64,000 bases of DNA from Isoetes taiwanensis. Lineage: Eukaryota; Streptophyta; Lycopodiopsida; Isoetales; Isoetaceae. Numbering within the stretch: position 1 is the stretch's first letter; every line of letters starts with the position of its first letter. Where the stretch lies: assembly GCA_021234155.1 (NCBI GenBank), contig JAJEKV010000128.1:1777736-1841735 (forward strand), read 5' to 3'. This document shows, in pieces, positions 11,561 through 23,535 of this stretch. Made by a program: the position numbers and the translations under genes. Under the pieces are notes generated by a model that had not been told where the DNA came from, did no database searches, and saw nothing but the letters and a program-made list of their open reading frames with translations.

Positions 11561-12220
11561 CCCCGACTGCATTTGTCAAGCATCTGGTTTTGTCATGCGC
11601 TTTCATCCAAGCACAATTTTTCTCTTATATGTGACTACGTTGAAACTCTTAATAACTCATTATGCACATTGATGGCGTATTATTAAATAATGAAAGAATT
11701 TTCGGAAGAATTTATCTATAGATATTCTTAATAGTGGAACACATGCATTTGTCGAATTAACATCCAATGTGTAGGTCAAACTCAACAGGAAGTAATTTAA
11801 CATAGAAAGGTCTAGAATAGAATAGAATAAGCATCATAATGATCATGATCCACGAAAGGTATGTGGATGGCTTCTTGATTTCATAGTCTGAAAAGAAGCT
11901 CTATCTGGATTTTCTTATTAGTGTATTACCCGGTATTGTTTACTAAAACTTAAACAATTGTCTAGATACATTCTGTCATTGGTGGTGATGGACCAAAAGA
12001 CTTTTGTTATCAGTCAAGGCATGCATAACATGCCTAGAGCTGTGGCGGGCAGTCCCGGTGGCGAATGCAGATCCAGTGCGTGAAAGTGTGCATTGCTAAC
12101 ATGCGAACCATCTCAGCACATCTTTCATGACCTGCTTTGACGTGTCAGGCCCCATATATACTTGAAATACTATAATGCTTTAAGGAGGTTTGAAGAATTA
12201 GATTAAACTATTGCTTTCTT

Positions 12221-12775
12221 TTAAAAATTCATCAAGCTTATAACAACATGAGGATCTAGCATTAGGTAAATGAAGTGCTTGGAAGAAATAACAATGGGAG
12301 CTTGAGCCAGAGATGAAGGAGAAGCTTGAACAGATGCCTGAGATGCAAGAGGGCCTCGACGAAAGCTAGCAGAGGCTTCCTTATCAGGAAACAAGTGAGC
12401 CAATTCTGGACCATTCAAGAGCTTCAGATCTAACTTCTCGTACCAAGATTTACTTTTCACCGCTATACAATTCGGTAAAAGTGAGTCCACTAGCATAGAA
12501 ACACAAATCCTCGGGCCATGTAATAGAGTGTGAGATATGAACTCCAAGCCCAGTTGCAATTGCTACAAGCAATTGACGAGCCATTATATCTGGAGGAAGA
12601 TTAGATATTGAGAACTAGTAAGGCATCTTTAATGCATGAACCACGTCTGGTGTAAAACCAGGCGAGTAATATTGCTACATTATATATTCCCCACCAAGTG
12701 GATCAATCCCTCTAGATACCAAGGAGTCCACTGCATCACTATCATCAAACATAATCAAAACATAGTTACTGCCAA
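12221..12775 (-). pseudogene. LINE ORF1-like (DUF4283 type) fragment
   Basis: The minus strand reads NYVLIMFDDSDAVDSLVSRG, IDPLGGEYI, YYSPGFTPD, FSISNLPPDIMARQLLVAIA, TGLG and, after one frame change, GPRICVSMLVDSLLPNCIAV. This is the domain order of the RRM-like DUF4283 protein of plant LINE ORF1: an F.F region, W.P.F, a hydrophobic LP....... helix ending IG.G, then R.CV..D...PLP..I.V. Two in-frame stops and the frame change show decay. A zinc knuckle was not found downstream. Confidence 0.6.
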
Positions 12776-14368
12776 CAAGGGAAATTGAGACGTCACAAAA
12801 GATGAGATAACCAAATATAAAACTATAAAAAATCTAAGTAGCCACCGGTCTTTGCACAAGAGGACAATAGCTAATATGAACTTCGATGTCCACCACAAGA
12901 GGACAATTAGATTGGTGAAATATTCTATCTGAGGTAATTGCTATTGAAATTGAGTCTGCTAAACTTTCAATGTAATCAAAACTGCTGATATGCCAGCCTT
13001 TTTATGCACTAGATATATCTTTAAATAGACAATCACTAGATCTTTGATATGAAACTCTTGTAACAAAAATTTGATGATATCCAAGCACCACCATTAGCTT
13101 GAGGGTACATTAGGACTATAATTTGTACTTGTTTGATGCGAATTTCCATTAACTTCTGCTACCTTACTCCCCTTAAACGCCTTGCAAGGAGAGAAAATTC
13201 CATTCTTCAAGAACCACTGGGGCAGCTGCCACCAAAGGCAAAGTACTTTCCACTGAATTATTTACCTCTTTTTGGATAACTAGGAGGTGATGTATCAACA
13301 AGCTGGAAATAGGCTCATGCCATTTTGTCTCTGCGTTGGTGGAAGCAGTATCTGTCTCTACAAATAGTGGTCGAAATCAAGCAGGCCTAATTTGGACACT
13401 AACTCGATAATCCTAACAAAATTAATACCATTAGGGATCTCTCGAAACAAGCTTTCTAGCGAACTTAAAGATTGCCGAAAACAAAGCCCTAATGCACAAG
13501 CTATAAGAAAAATGTCAGCAACCCTAATGGTTACGAGGGCCTATCCTCTTCGCCCCATTATTGAAACATTATTGCCCCATAACTAACCATAAAGGGCTTA
13601 AGGTAAGCTATATAGTGTATATAGTGCCCATTGTACTATTGGGCCTGACCAAAAAACATACCTTATGACTTGTTACTGTTCCAAATACTCGCTTCATTAG
13701 GATAACTGTAATGTTATTTGAAATCCACAGTGCACATGCAGATACTTCACAATTATCCTGGCAATTTCACTTAAATCGAGAAAATCCAAATTCAATATTG
13801 TATCCTATGGGTACTAGAATACAACTATTGGACGTAACCCCACATGATTGAAACCGAAGAACATACTCAGTTAGTTAAAACACAGTCAGTTAGTTAGCTA
13901 GTAGTTTTAACATTATATTTCAACATATGAACGAAGAAACTTTATATATGAACTCATGTCTTATGTTATAGCTGATATGCATCTACGACTTTTTTCATTT
14001 CTTTCCTCGTCGCTTTCTTCTAAGCACACTCATTTTTCTCGTTGGCAATTTACTAAATCTTGATAACATTTTTCTTTTCGTGACTAGGTCTAGACAACAA
14101 GAACTATTAGTTGTCTACTTACTTTTACCCAAACTTTTGCTCACCTTTTTACCTTCCCAATTATTGTAGACAAGCTGTTTCAACTAGCCGTATGTGCTAT
14201 CTGAACAAGCACTTCAAGTTTTGATGGTGCAAGTGATAATGTACTAACAATTATTGTAGACAATGAACAAGCCGCATGTGCTTTTATGGTCAAAAACTTC
14301 CACTACCAATTTAAATGATAGGCCCAACAATTAGGGCAAGAAGAATAAAAAGGGAAAGAAACAAGGTA
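12776..14368. other. Spacer, possibly 5' part of the LINE; no intact gene
   Basis: The minus strand near 12,780-13,300 has protein-like pieces that could be the start of the LINE ORF1, but without a confident motif. From 13,300 to 14,368 nothing was recognised. Confidence 0.4.
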
Positions 14369-15036
14369 TCAAGGCACTATAGATTAGAAACAAGGTGCCA
14401 TGGCACTATAGATTGCCTCAATGCCATGGATTGGCATGATCAAAAGTGTGGCATTGACAGGCTGTTTGATCCCACAAATGAATATATTTTGTTCAACACA
14501 GAGACACAATCTCTAACAGATATACCTCTAAATTTGCTCTTTTCAACCATTAATACATGGTTGTGTAATATCGGTAATCGTTACTTCCGCTACAATTTGG
14601 AGAAGCTAATCTACTTAGCCATTTTAATAGGATTAGATAATATTTTAAATGCCCAAGATTCCTCGCTTTGTTTGGGTCCATTGGTCAATTGGTCTCTGTG
14701 GCCGATAAAAATACATTCTTTCATTCTTTTTCTTGTTCTATTTTTGTGGGCATAAAGAAAATATACAAATATGTCAAGAATAATATAGTACGTTTATCAT
14801 CGAAGACCACCATGTGACGCCAACAACATTGCTTTAAAGGTGCTGCTCCCATTACTTTACTTTGCACTAGATCTTCAGATATGCTTAGAATAGTCTAAAA
14901 CCTAATTGACATCCAAAAAAGAATAAAATAGAGTAGAATATATAGTATCTTTATCATGAATTTGTTTCATGAAGTATGTATCTATTTTTGAGCTAATTGA
15001 TGGTCAACCCCTTTAGTGTTTCTTGTGAAATAGAAT
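14369..15036. repeat. Dispersed direct repeat, copy 2
   Basis: Second copy of the repeat at 10,077-10,737. Its leading 30-nt word (GGCACTATAGATTAGAAACA) overlaps a short local duplication containing AAGGTGCCATGGCACTATAG. The shared frame is longer here (about 146 aa with NEYILFNTETQSLTDIPLN), partly because a stop in copy 1 is a Gln codon here. Unknown family. Confidence 0.8.
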
Positions 15037-16148
15037 GCAAGTCAAAAGTTAAAAGCTCTATAAGTTTAAGCTTACAAAGGAGATCTATTCATAGACAGGG
15101 AGAAAAAGTGGACGAATTTTAGGAAGTGCAGTTTGATACTTGTAGGCAAAGAATAAGCAACACTAGCCTAGATGGATTACGACTTCGTGATCTTTTAATA
15201 TTGCCACAAAGATATAACATTTGACATGGACATGTTATCTCATGTTCTTTTCGCTTGTAGTAGTAAAATCTCAGACATGGCCACCACCACTTCCAATTTT
15301 ATTTATCTTCTTTCTCTTTCTTCAAGATTTTGGTCAACAAAGTATTGCGTTGGAAAAATATTTAGCTATCATCCATAATAGTGAAAGGAGCATGGATCTA
15401 GATAATGCACATAGATCTAGAATTTTCAATTCATATAAAATGTTGGAATATGTTGTCATGGTTGTCGTTATTAGTGCATTTTCCTGTACTGGATGCCCCA
15501 TGTACTTCCAATTAGGGAACTCACCCAAGAAGGGGTAAACAAAGTTTAAGCTTGGCCAGACTAATTTATATTTCCGCCTTCAATGGCATGTAGTGTCTTA
15601 GAGTAGCCCAAGTTTCTTTGTCAAAAGTGGACATTGAAAAGAGAGATGAGAATCATAGAATACTGGCCTTAAAGCTGGAGTGAATCTTTGGTTTTCCTCA
15701 ACGGTAAATAAGACAGTAAATGCATCAACGTGGTGCTGTAGCATTGGACATGAGTTCACAGACTTAGATATGACAGATCTATCTAATGGACAAGACTTGT
15801 TGCATTACATTTAGACAAACTCATGGATGAGTTTGACTAAAACAGAACAGATATTTAAACAATTGGGGAATAAAGTCGAGCGAAAGGCTGAGGAGCAAAG
15901 CAATACCGCAGTTGCAGTAGTTGCAGTTAGAGGCGAGTGTCAACCATGGGAAACAAAGGCGCATGGAGGTGTCAGAGGTGGGGATGAGGGGAGAGGATTA
16001 GCGAATCGGGTCATAATGGTGTCCAATTGCAAGGGGGTAAAGAAAGGGGATCCATCTAAAAATTCCCTAACCATTGGATATGAGAAAAAAATCCGACAAA
16101 TCTAGACGAGGGGAGATCTTACAGCATAACCATTAATTAACAAATGGT
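15037..16148. other. Spacer upstream of the SPEAR gene, no gene seen
   Basis: The short frames here show no recognisable domain. The base composition rises in GC towards 16,200, where the promoter-like region of the next gene begins. Confidence 0.5.
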
Positions 16149-16458
16149 CACGTGTTGGCCTGATCTTTAGTTTATATAATAGAATTTGGACCACATGGTC
16201 CTAAGGGTCCAAATCATTGTGGACCCGGAGGCCACGTGGCGCGTTTGCAGCGGTTTACAAGTAACCCGCAAGACACGTCGGAACCCTAAACGGAGGTATT
16301 ATGATCCAGTATGTCATTAGCCTCCTTAACTGCGCCGTTACGGGTCCTTCGAAAATAGTCCCCTTAACTGCCACTGAAAATCAACCCGCCGTTTACTCCC
16401 AAGCGTGAGCCTGACGGTACGATGGCTTCCACCCTGTCCTCGCCGTCCAAGCCACGTG
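16149..16458 (+). promoter_or_regulatory. G-box cluster upstream of the SPEAR gene
   Basis: Three CACGTG hexamers stand at 16,149-16,154, 16,233-16,238 (inside the 10-bp palindrome GCCACGTGGC) and 16,453-16,458. A TATA-like TTTATATAAT lies at 16,171-16,180. CACGTG is the classic plant bZIP/bHLH binding core. Use by this gene is inferred from position only (530-840 bp upstream of the ATG), and the transcription start is unknown. Confidence 0.5.
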
Positions 16459-16621
16459 TCCCTCTCTGCACCCACGGCATATCCTGACCGTTCCTTCGCC
16501 GCGGGAATCGCAAGTGCATCACCTCAGCGGTTCAGATTTTCGGGTTTTCTGGTCGGAGAAAATCACGCCTTTCCTTCCACGCTTTAAGTCGTGAAAGAAG
16601 AGCTTTGTCCTAGCGCTGGCT

Positions 16622-16962
16622 ATGGCGGATACCGTGCCTACCTTTTAGCAAGCTGATCGCCCCAGCTTGTTTTTCTCTGTTCCGAAGCTTTACCTTGTCG
16701 ATCCTTGCTTTCCGATCTTCCTGCCAATGCTTATTTGATCCAGTATGAACCCAACACTGTTTCGAACTTTAGCTCCAAAACTCTCAGCTGGATCGCCCAA
16801 ATCGTCTTCCGTAGTACCTGGATAAGTAGGATTAATCACTCCGTTCAGCATGTGGAAGCCGCAATCTGTCGGCATTTGTTATGCTCGATCGATTATTTTT
16901 GTGGTGCATTTTCAGCTCAGATTGAATGGTTAAGCATGGATTTGAAGGGATATTTGCCTTGA
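16622..16962 (+). promoter_or_regulatory. Leader with AUG uORFs before the SPEAR start
   Basis: Assuming transcription starts upstream of 16,600, the leader holds several AUG uORFs: 16,622-16,648 (8 codons), 16,850-16,933 (27 codons) and 16,936-16,962 (8 codons). The last ends 22 bases before the main ATG at 16,985. Such short uORFs commonly lower translation of plant regulators. Longer frames visible here begin with non-AUG codons and are not supported. A 5' UTR intron cannot be excluded. Confidence 0.4.
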
Positions 16963-16984
16963 CCGGAGCTGGAATTAGCTTGTA

Positions 16985-19046
16985 ATGGCGGCATTATTGT
17001 CTCGCAGCACGGATTTGGGCTCGTCAGCTGAAGCGGTAAATAACGGAAGCGCTTCTGAAGGTGAGGATAAGCAGAATACAAAGAGTCGGAATAGATCGAG
17101 AAAAGGCAAGAACGGGCAAAAAAAACAACCTCAGCGAGGGCTAGGAGTTGCCCAGCTTGAGAAGCTCAGACTTCAGGAACAAAAGAGGCAGCAGCAAGAG
17201 GCCATTTGTCTGGCATCCCTTCACGGTATTCATGGACTCCCTTCTGTTTCTAAAATGTCATTTCTCGATCAAGTTGTAAGCTACCAACCTCAGCTTCCTG
17301 TTAGAACCGGAAATGGCTTGCATGTTTCAATCGACCAGAGAAGTGGTCCGGTATACAATGTGGTACCTCGTTGTTTTGGTAGAGGCAGTCCCGATTTCCA
17401 TCACCATTTTGGGTTTAATGATCTAAATACCGCTCATTCTGGCTCGGGATTTTCTTCATCAATAAGTCTAAGAGAGTCTCATTGCCCGTCTGATGGGCTT
17501 GCTTTTCAAAAACAGATGAATATGAATGCTGATAGTTTTCCTGCAAATAGTGTCAGTTCATCTAGAGCTTCGTCGTCCGGGCCTACTTCCCCTGTTGACG
17601 ATTCAAGGAGCGGGTTTCCTTTGCACGAAAAAGAAGATTTCGCACATATGAATTCAGGCAGGAAACCTCCTTCATCTCTACCATTTGAAAAATTGGTCGG
17701 ATTAGCAGATGGAAAAAATGGGCAGAAGCAGTATGGTTTTCCTCCTGTAATGCTTGCTTTTAAGGATGCCGACATGCATGGGCTGAAATTTCGCATATTG
17801 CCCAAGGATTCAGGAGAACTGGACTCTTCCAGACCTCCCGATTTTCTTAATATCCAGAGGGATAATAAGGAACTGCCCACGGTATGAACCTTGTAAACAC
17901 TCTTGCACTTCTTACAAATTTTTATGGCTTCTTAACTATAGTATGAACTGTAAGTATAACTGGAACTGAAAATGTATGTTCGTTGTGTTTTAGAAGGTGG
18001 TCATTCCCTCATTTGGCAATAGGCCAAAGGAGCTCTCTTCTTTCCAAAGCTATACTAGCAATCAGGCATGGGCCTCAGAAGAAAATGTAAGTGTGCTTCT
18101 ACTGACTTTTGATAGGGTTTTGTGATACAACTAAACTCTAGTTTAATGACAGACTTTTTGAGAAAAGCGACATGATTTCGCTTTAGAAAAATTCTTCCAA
18201 CGGGCCAATTCAGACAAAGTTTATGAAATCAAATGATTGTGGATCTGATGATACAGGTGCAACTGGGATTCTTGGGTAAGCTATATCATGAATCTTGTTT
18301 ATTTCTATGTGCACGTTTTCGCATTTCCTTCTTTTATCTCTTTGCTTTTCCTTCTTTATCTCTTTGCTTTTCAACATTTTACAAAATGGCGAGGTTGTTA
18401 CAGGAGTCCTATAAACAATACAAGTTCAGCCTTGCCTATGTTCTGGAAATCAGGAAGTGAAATCACATTGGTGAAAGATTCAGCTAAATCAGACAAGGGT
18501 TCGATCAATGTATTACCCTTTATGAAGGAACAATTTGGCCGTGCAAAGTTCTTGCTTCCGAGATCATATTCCAAAATTAATGCAGCAGCTTCAACTTGTG
18601 AAGTCTTATCAGAAGCAGAGATTGAGAGCAGACCAATGAGTGACTTCTTAAGCCTAGAACTTTCTAACTCTAACTTGACATCAGTCCAAGGAATGGATCA
18701 AAGTAGCAACAAAGGTCATGACGCACTCGACTCAGTAATTACTGTTGAAGTTGATAACAATCTGAATCATGTAGGCAAGGTACATGTGTTAACACATTCT
18801 GCTGTAATTTCTGAACATGTAATCTCTAGATTTTAACCATTACCCATTGTTCAGGAGCCAGAGAAGAATGGAGGTTCATCTTGTTTGAGTAGCAGTCGAT
18901 ATCCTCAACATTTATCTTCAGTCAGTCATGGTCCCTGTATGGTATCTGGTGGTACATCTCCAAAGGTCAAGGCCTATAATGTAGGCAAATTGGAGCTGCA
19001 TTTTGACGAAGGCCCTTTGGATTTAAGCTTGAAACTGGCTTTGTGA
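16985..19046 (+). CDS. SPEAR/TIE family EAR-motif transcriptional adaptor (SPOROCYTELESS/NOZZLE-like)
   Basis: Five exons join cleanly: 16,985-17,881, 17,994-18,086, 18,187-18,275, 18,404-18,779 and 18,855-19,046. All introns are GT-AG (112, 100, 128 and 75 bp) and the frame stays open for 548 residues. Residues 33-50 are basic (a likely nuclear signal). Residues 51-66 read RGLGVAQLEKLRLQEQ, the N-terminal signature of SPL/NZZ and SPEAR/TIE proteins. The C-terminus ends LDLSLKLAL, an EAR (LxLxL) motif. Family knowledge: these nuclear adaptors recruit TOPLESS co-repressors through EAR and repress partners such as class II TCP factors, acting in sporogenesis, ovule and leaf development. The middle is Ser-rich and low complexity. 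The protein is longer than the usual angiosperm members (roughly 200-400 aa). Intron 1 ends in tandem acceptors TAGAAG, allowing a one-residue (Lys) variant. No frame damage is seen, unlike its repeat neighbours. Function in this organism is inferred. Confidence 0.88.
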
Positions 19047-21658
19047 TTCCGTTGCTGATGTTTGCCATGAAAGACCTTGGAAATGGCAAGATTTTTCCCC
19101 AAAACAAGATGCATTATTGCTCGTCACTATTCCCAGTGGAATTGAGGCCTTTTTTTTCAATTCAATTATGTGTTTGCTTATGAATGTTTATGGGCTATAT
19201 GCAGAAGCACGGCTACAGTTCAGTACTGTTTTAATTTCTTTGATATGGCATATGACTTCAGGCTCTGGGATGTTTGGTTGTAAATCCTTAAATAATGGTC
19301 TTGCAAATTATCAGGATTTAACCGTTTGCAGCCATTGGATCGAAGATGGGTTATAACCTGGAACTTCCGGTATGATAATCTTCCAAGAGATTAGGCTATC
19401 ACGAAAATCTTCTGAATATTTGAATATTCTAATCCATCTGTTATGAGCGTGCCACGTGGTGCCTCCATCATTTTGTTCCGTCCATCATTTTTCCCCCGTT
19501 CTTGCCAGATACGTTTTTTCCTGTCGCAGCAAAGCAGCAGCCACATATATCGAGTTTTCCTTCCAGGCATCCAAAGGCATAACTCCAAGCTTTATTTTAT
19601 GCCTTTTTCTTGCACAGTGCTGTATAAGGGTAATCCATGGATTTTGCAGCCGGCTAGCCGGGAGCTGCAAGCTTGAATACCCTACAATATCATGGTTGTG
19701 ATTTTGAGACGGTTGTGGGTATGGTGCTATGATTTTAATCCATTTGGTTTTTCCGGTTCAGACCAGTTCCAAGGTGCAAAACAACAAATAGTTGTTCTTC
19801 ACACGTCGGCAATGGCAACACAAATTCATCACGGTAATCCGGAATCTTCATACCGATTAGCATTCACCTTGCCACGTGGCATCGGGGAAAATCGGAAGAA
19901 ATCGACCCAACCATGATATTGATCCATGGTTTTGCAGCCGCTCCTTATACCTTTGCACTTGGGCGGGTGTGGGTTTCGAATCAAAATCGAACCGGTTCAA
20001 GGTGCTTTGCCATTTTTTCATGTAGGCAATGGAACTTCATCAACAACTTGACCAACCTTATCAATCTGCAGTGGCTTTGATAATTTGCTCCACCCAGAAG
20101 TCGGGGTCATGCAAAATAACCCTCTCGATGACATGCGGCCTCCGGGAGTTACTTTGCATAATTCCCTCAAGAAGATTAACGGCATAAGTTCCTGTTATGA
20201 AAATAAAAACAAAACTAGCAGAAATGCAGGAATAGTGCTAAATGGTTCTCTTTGAGTTCTTGTGCCAATATACATGGTGCAATGGTGGAAAATGTTTAGT
20301 CAAATGTTTGAATTTATCTTTCCTCTTTAGTTTTGAAGTGTTTGGGGTAGGATAGGCTTGAGGCAGGGGTTTTGGAAATTTGGAAACTTGCAAAAGGGGT
20401 TTTCGAAACTTGGAGGGCACTTTGGCTTTCTACTTTTAGGAAGTACATTGCAGTGGATGAATTTGGCTCTAGATCACTAAAGCACTCACCTATAATGGCA
20501 CATTACAGATCAGCTATGATGGAGAGCTCTTGGTACTTGAATATAAAATCAGCTAAAGTAAGAGAAGCTTGTACTGGAGGCAAGTTGAAGAATCTGTTGA
20601 CGAAATTTCTAGCTGTGCTTCATCAAGAACTCAAACAAAAGTGGCATTTTGAAGACATCTAGAAAATCAATATCCTCGCGACTTATAAACCTGCAAAAAA
20701 CTGTACATTGTGAACCAATTTATGCCCTATTAGTTAAAATTTCTTTTCAATGCCATGGCCAAATCCTTTGGTGTCTTATTTGTGTGCAGGAATAGCTTGC
20801 AATCTTTTTAAGAAACATGTTTGCTCTATATTGAACTTAAATACAAAATGATTCAGAATGGCCATGCTTAGGTCTACCATCTAAACATGTATAATTCTTA
20901 TACAATGATGCTTTGGAATATTCGTGTCACGGGGGCACACATCGTGGCCGTCCATTCCATTCTGCACCGTCGGCTCTCTGCCGTTGATTGATTTCTTGAA
21001 CATCCGTTTGATGTAAGGCGGCAGGGAACATCAGGCGAAAACTTTGCTTTCAAGGAAAGTCTGTACGTGATTAGAAAAGCTTTGCTTTGAAGCAAAGCAA
21101 AGGCCAGATTTTTCAGTGCCTAAAGGGAGCAATGTCGGTCATGAACCTCTTAAGGTCTTTTATGATCACTCCCGCTACAAAATAAAAGGTTCTGATTCAT
21201 GCATTTTGCCCCTTTTGCTAATGACGAGCACGGAAACGACAGATTATCTCTGTTCTTTTTGAAGTTTCATGTTGTTCTTTTGATTTTGGTTTTCAATTTA
21301 GATTATGCCGGAGTTGTGTATGATGGGTCCCTATGTTTTGCATGCTTCGCATATAAGGGGTTTCTTCTACTATAGGCCCTTTCTTCTTCATTGGAATTCG
21401 CTCAGAAGCCGCGCTCAAAAGATCAAAGTGCTCAAAAGTTCTGGGAATGTCTGCCAGCTGTAGGAAGATTTCGATTGCTTGGAAGTGAATACCCATGTAG
21501 CAAGAACGAAGGTTTATGATCTTAGTTACTACGATGCACCATCAATCGGTACGTTGCTCTTTCATTCTTATGCTCCTGCACTTCGGCTTCTGCTTAACTT
21601 ATATTGTTTCTCAATTGAAACATTATAATTCAGAAAGAGGATCAGATCAAGGTTCCTA
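19047..21658. other. 3' flank of SPEAR gene and spacer; two further G-boxes
   Basis: CACGTG occurs again at 19,453-19,458 and 19,873-19,878, the latter again within GCCACGTGGC. A short word is duplicated (TCCATGG..TTTGCAGCCG near 19,636 and 19,924). Frames such as 20,372-20,662 have no recognisable domain and begin at an ATG in mixed context; I do not call them genes. The 3' UTR of the SPEAR gene must lie in the first part, but no clear poly(A) signal decides its end. Confidence 0.45.
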
Positions 21659-21917
21659 ATGGACCTGAGTAGATTATGCACGGATAAGAAACTAAAGGAG
21701 GCTGTGAATTTCTTAGAACCGCAAGATCAGACAGAAACCTTCCACTTGTGCTGCACTAGACTCTGCAATATTATAAGATGCTGAATTAGGGAATTCTAAT
21801 TTTCTTGATGATCATTTGTGAAGATGTACCAAATGTGGGAATGTGTCATATGCTCAAGAGGTTTTTGATAGAATATCATGTCCAAGTACAATTTCATGGA
21901 ACATAATAGTAGCAGCA

Positions 21918-21922
21918 ACAGT
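21918..21922. repeat. Target site duplication of gypsy element (left)
   Basis: ACAGT directly precedes the left LTR and is repeated as ACAGT at 34,992-34,996 directly after the right LTR. A 5-bp duplication is the expected size for a Ty3/gypsy integrase. Confidence 0.85.
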
Positions 21923-23521
21923 TGTGACGCTCCCAGAATATATACGGCCCTCGGACGTATACATACGGGGACTTTCCCCTCCCATGGCAATCATCTCACC
22001 ATGAGCAGGGCCCTCCGTCTATTTCGGTCCATCTATGAAATGAGGCCCCGAAGAAGGACACGAAGGGGGTCATTCGCCCATTGGGACTCCCTACGTCGTA
22101 GGAAGCATGAATACAAGGGTTAGCACCACGGCATGAATATACATAAATAACCACCACGAAGGGTGGCGATCCATCAAAATACCAGCGGCATAGAATATGC
22201 ATCTAATCCTAAGAAAACACCCAAACCCGGGTTCTACCCGGACGGACTCCCATGAGGATCGACCGGTGGGCCTCAAGAAATCGCCAGACCAGGAGTCTTG
22301 GCATGGCGTTATCGGGCGAGAACATTGGCTAGGGTTGTCCACTCCATCCGCCCGCGGCATTGTGCTTTGCGGATGGGTCAATTCACGCTATGGCTTCGCT
22401 ATAGCCAGGGAAACGCAGTTCAAGGTATCACCACTGTGAGCCTACTCGGAGGTGTTCATGACGCCTGGTCCGATGAGGCGGTGTCGAGGGGAAGCGTCCC
22501 CTTCCGGAATCCACGGTGGTTCCATGGGTGAGCTAGAGAATACGTGCCGCGTCGGCGACCCCGCATCCGTACGGACTTACTCACCCTAAATCTACTCAAA
22601 GTGCAAGGTGCTCCATACGGATCACACCTCTACACCGTGGAGTGTCGGACCCATACCCGACCCCCTCATTGGTAGGCCTATCGAGGCCTAGCCCCTTTGT
22701 AGGAGTCTCGGGGAGCCTTGTATGCTTGTGCAAGACCCCACCCCTCATGTCACCACTTGTGTTCCTTGTGCGGTGCTAAGCCGGACCATAGCATCTAGGA
22801 CCCGGTGGGCTCTTGTGCACAAAGCCGCAATTAATGGGACTCTACGAGGAGCTATCTAGGAGCATACTACAATACACGGTTTGGAGGTCTCTACCCCCCT
22901 TAATCCCCGTTTGAGTCGAGACTAAACAAAGAGCTAACAATCCATCCTTTGAGTAGAAACCATAATTGAATATAAAGAGTACTTGCTTGTACAAACAAGG
23001 GTTAGTTTCTATGATTGAATTACAAAGAGAGAAAGAGAAAGGCGGACACAACCAAGTGTTAACTAGAATTCACATAGCCACCTACCATTACATTTTGGAC
23101 TCATTCCCATGGGGGCCTCCATCTCTGGCGGTTGAAGATTGTTGTGGGTGGAAGGGGCGATTGGTATGGTGGTTCTCTGCGGTGATTGATGGCTTCGGCT
23201 CCGGCCTTCCTTGGTCGATCTTCGTGAGTCAATCCGGGGATAGGGTCAAGTTGGCATCCAAACTTGGCAACCCCCATCTTTGCCTTAATCGATTGGCGGG
23301 TGTGTGGCTTTTCAATTGGTAATTATCCTAATTTCCTAGGTTATAGGTTATTATTATTAATGTGTTAAATTAGCATAACTAATTTAATCCTTTGTAAGGT
23401 AACCCCTAGGTTGCAATTAAGTTCCCATACCCCCATGGTAGCGTACCTTTAGGGGAGTGGCGTGCTTGTATTTTTGCGTGTCCAGTATAGTAGACCGTAT
23501 ATAAATGCGTGGAGCGCCACA
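21923..23521 (-). repeat. Gypsy LTR (left copy; 3' LTR of the element)
   Basis: Starts TGTGACGCTCC and ends GGAGCGCCACA, with short terminal inverted repeats. It pairs with 33,396-34,991. AT-rich parts (for example the stretch with GGTTATTATTATTAATG near 23,340) are identical in the two LTRs. GC-rich parts differ by many small indels and substitutions. Confidence 0.92.
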
Positions 23522-23535
23522 TTCTCCCCTCCTTA
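23522..23535 (-). other. Polypurine tract of the gypsy element
   Basis: On the minus strand AAGGAGGGGAGAA immediately precedes the 3' LTR, the expected place and composition for the plus-strand primer of reverse transcription. Confidence 0.75.

Noticed and set aside
16405-16962. 60- and 85-codon frames upstream of the SPEAR gene
   Set aside because: They open at GTG or TTG, not ATG; only short AUG uORFs are real candidates in the leader.
20372-20662. 96-codon plus-strand frame between the SPEAR gene and the PPR relic
   Set aside because: No recognised domain, splice context or duplicate; could be chance in an AT-moderate stretch.
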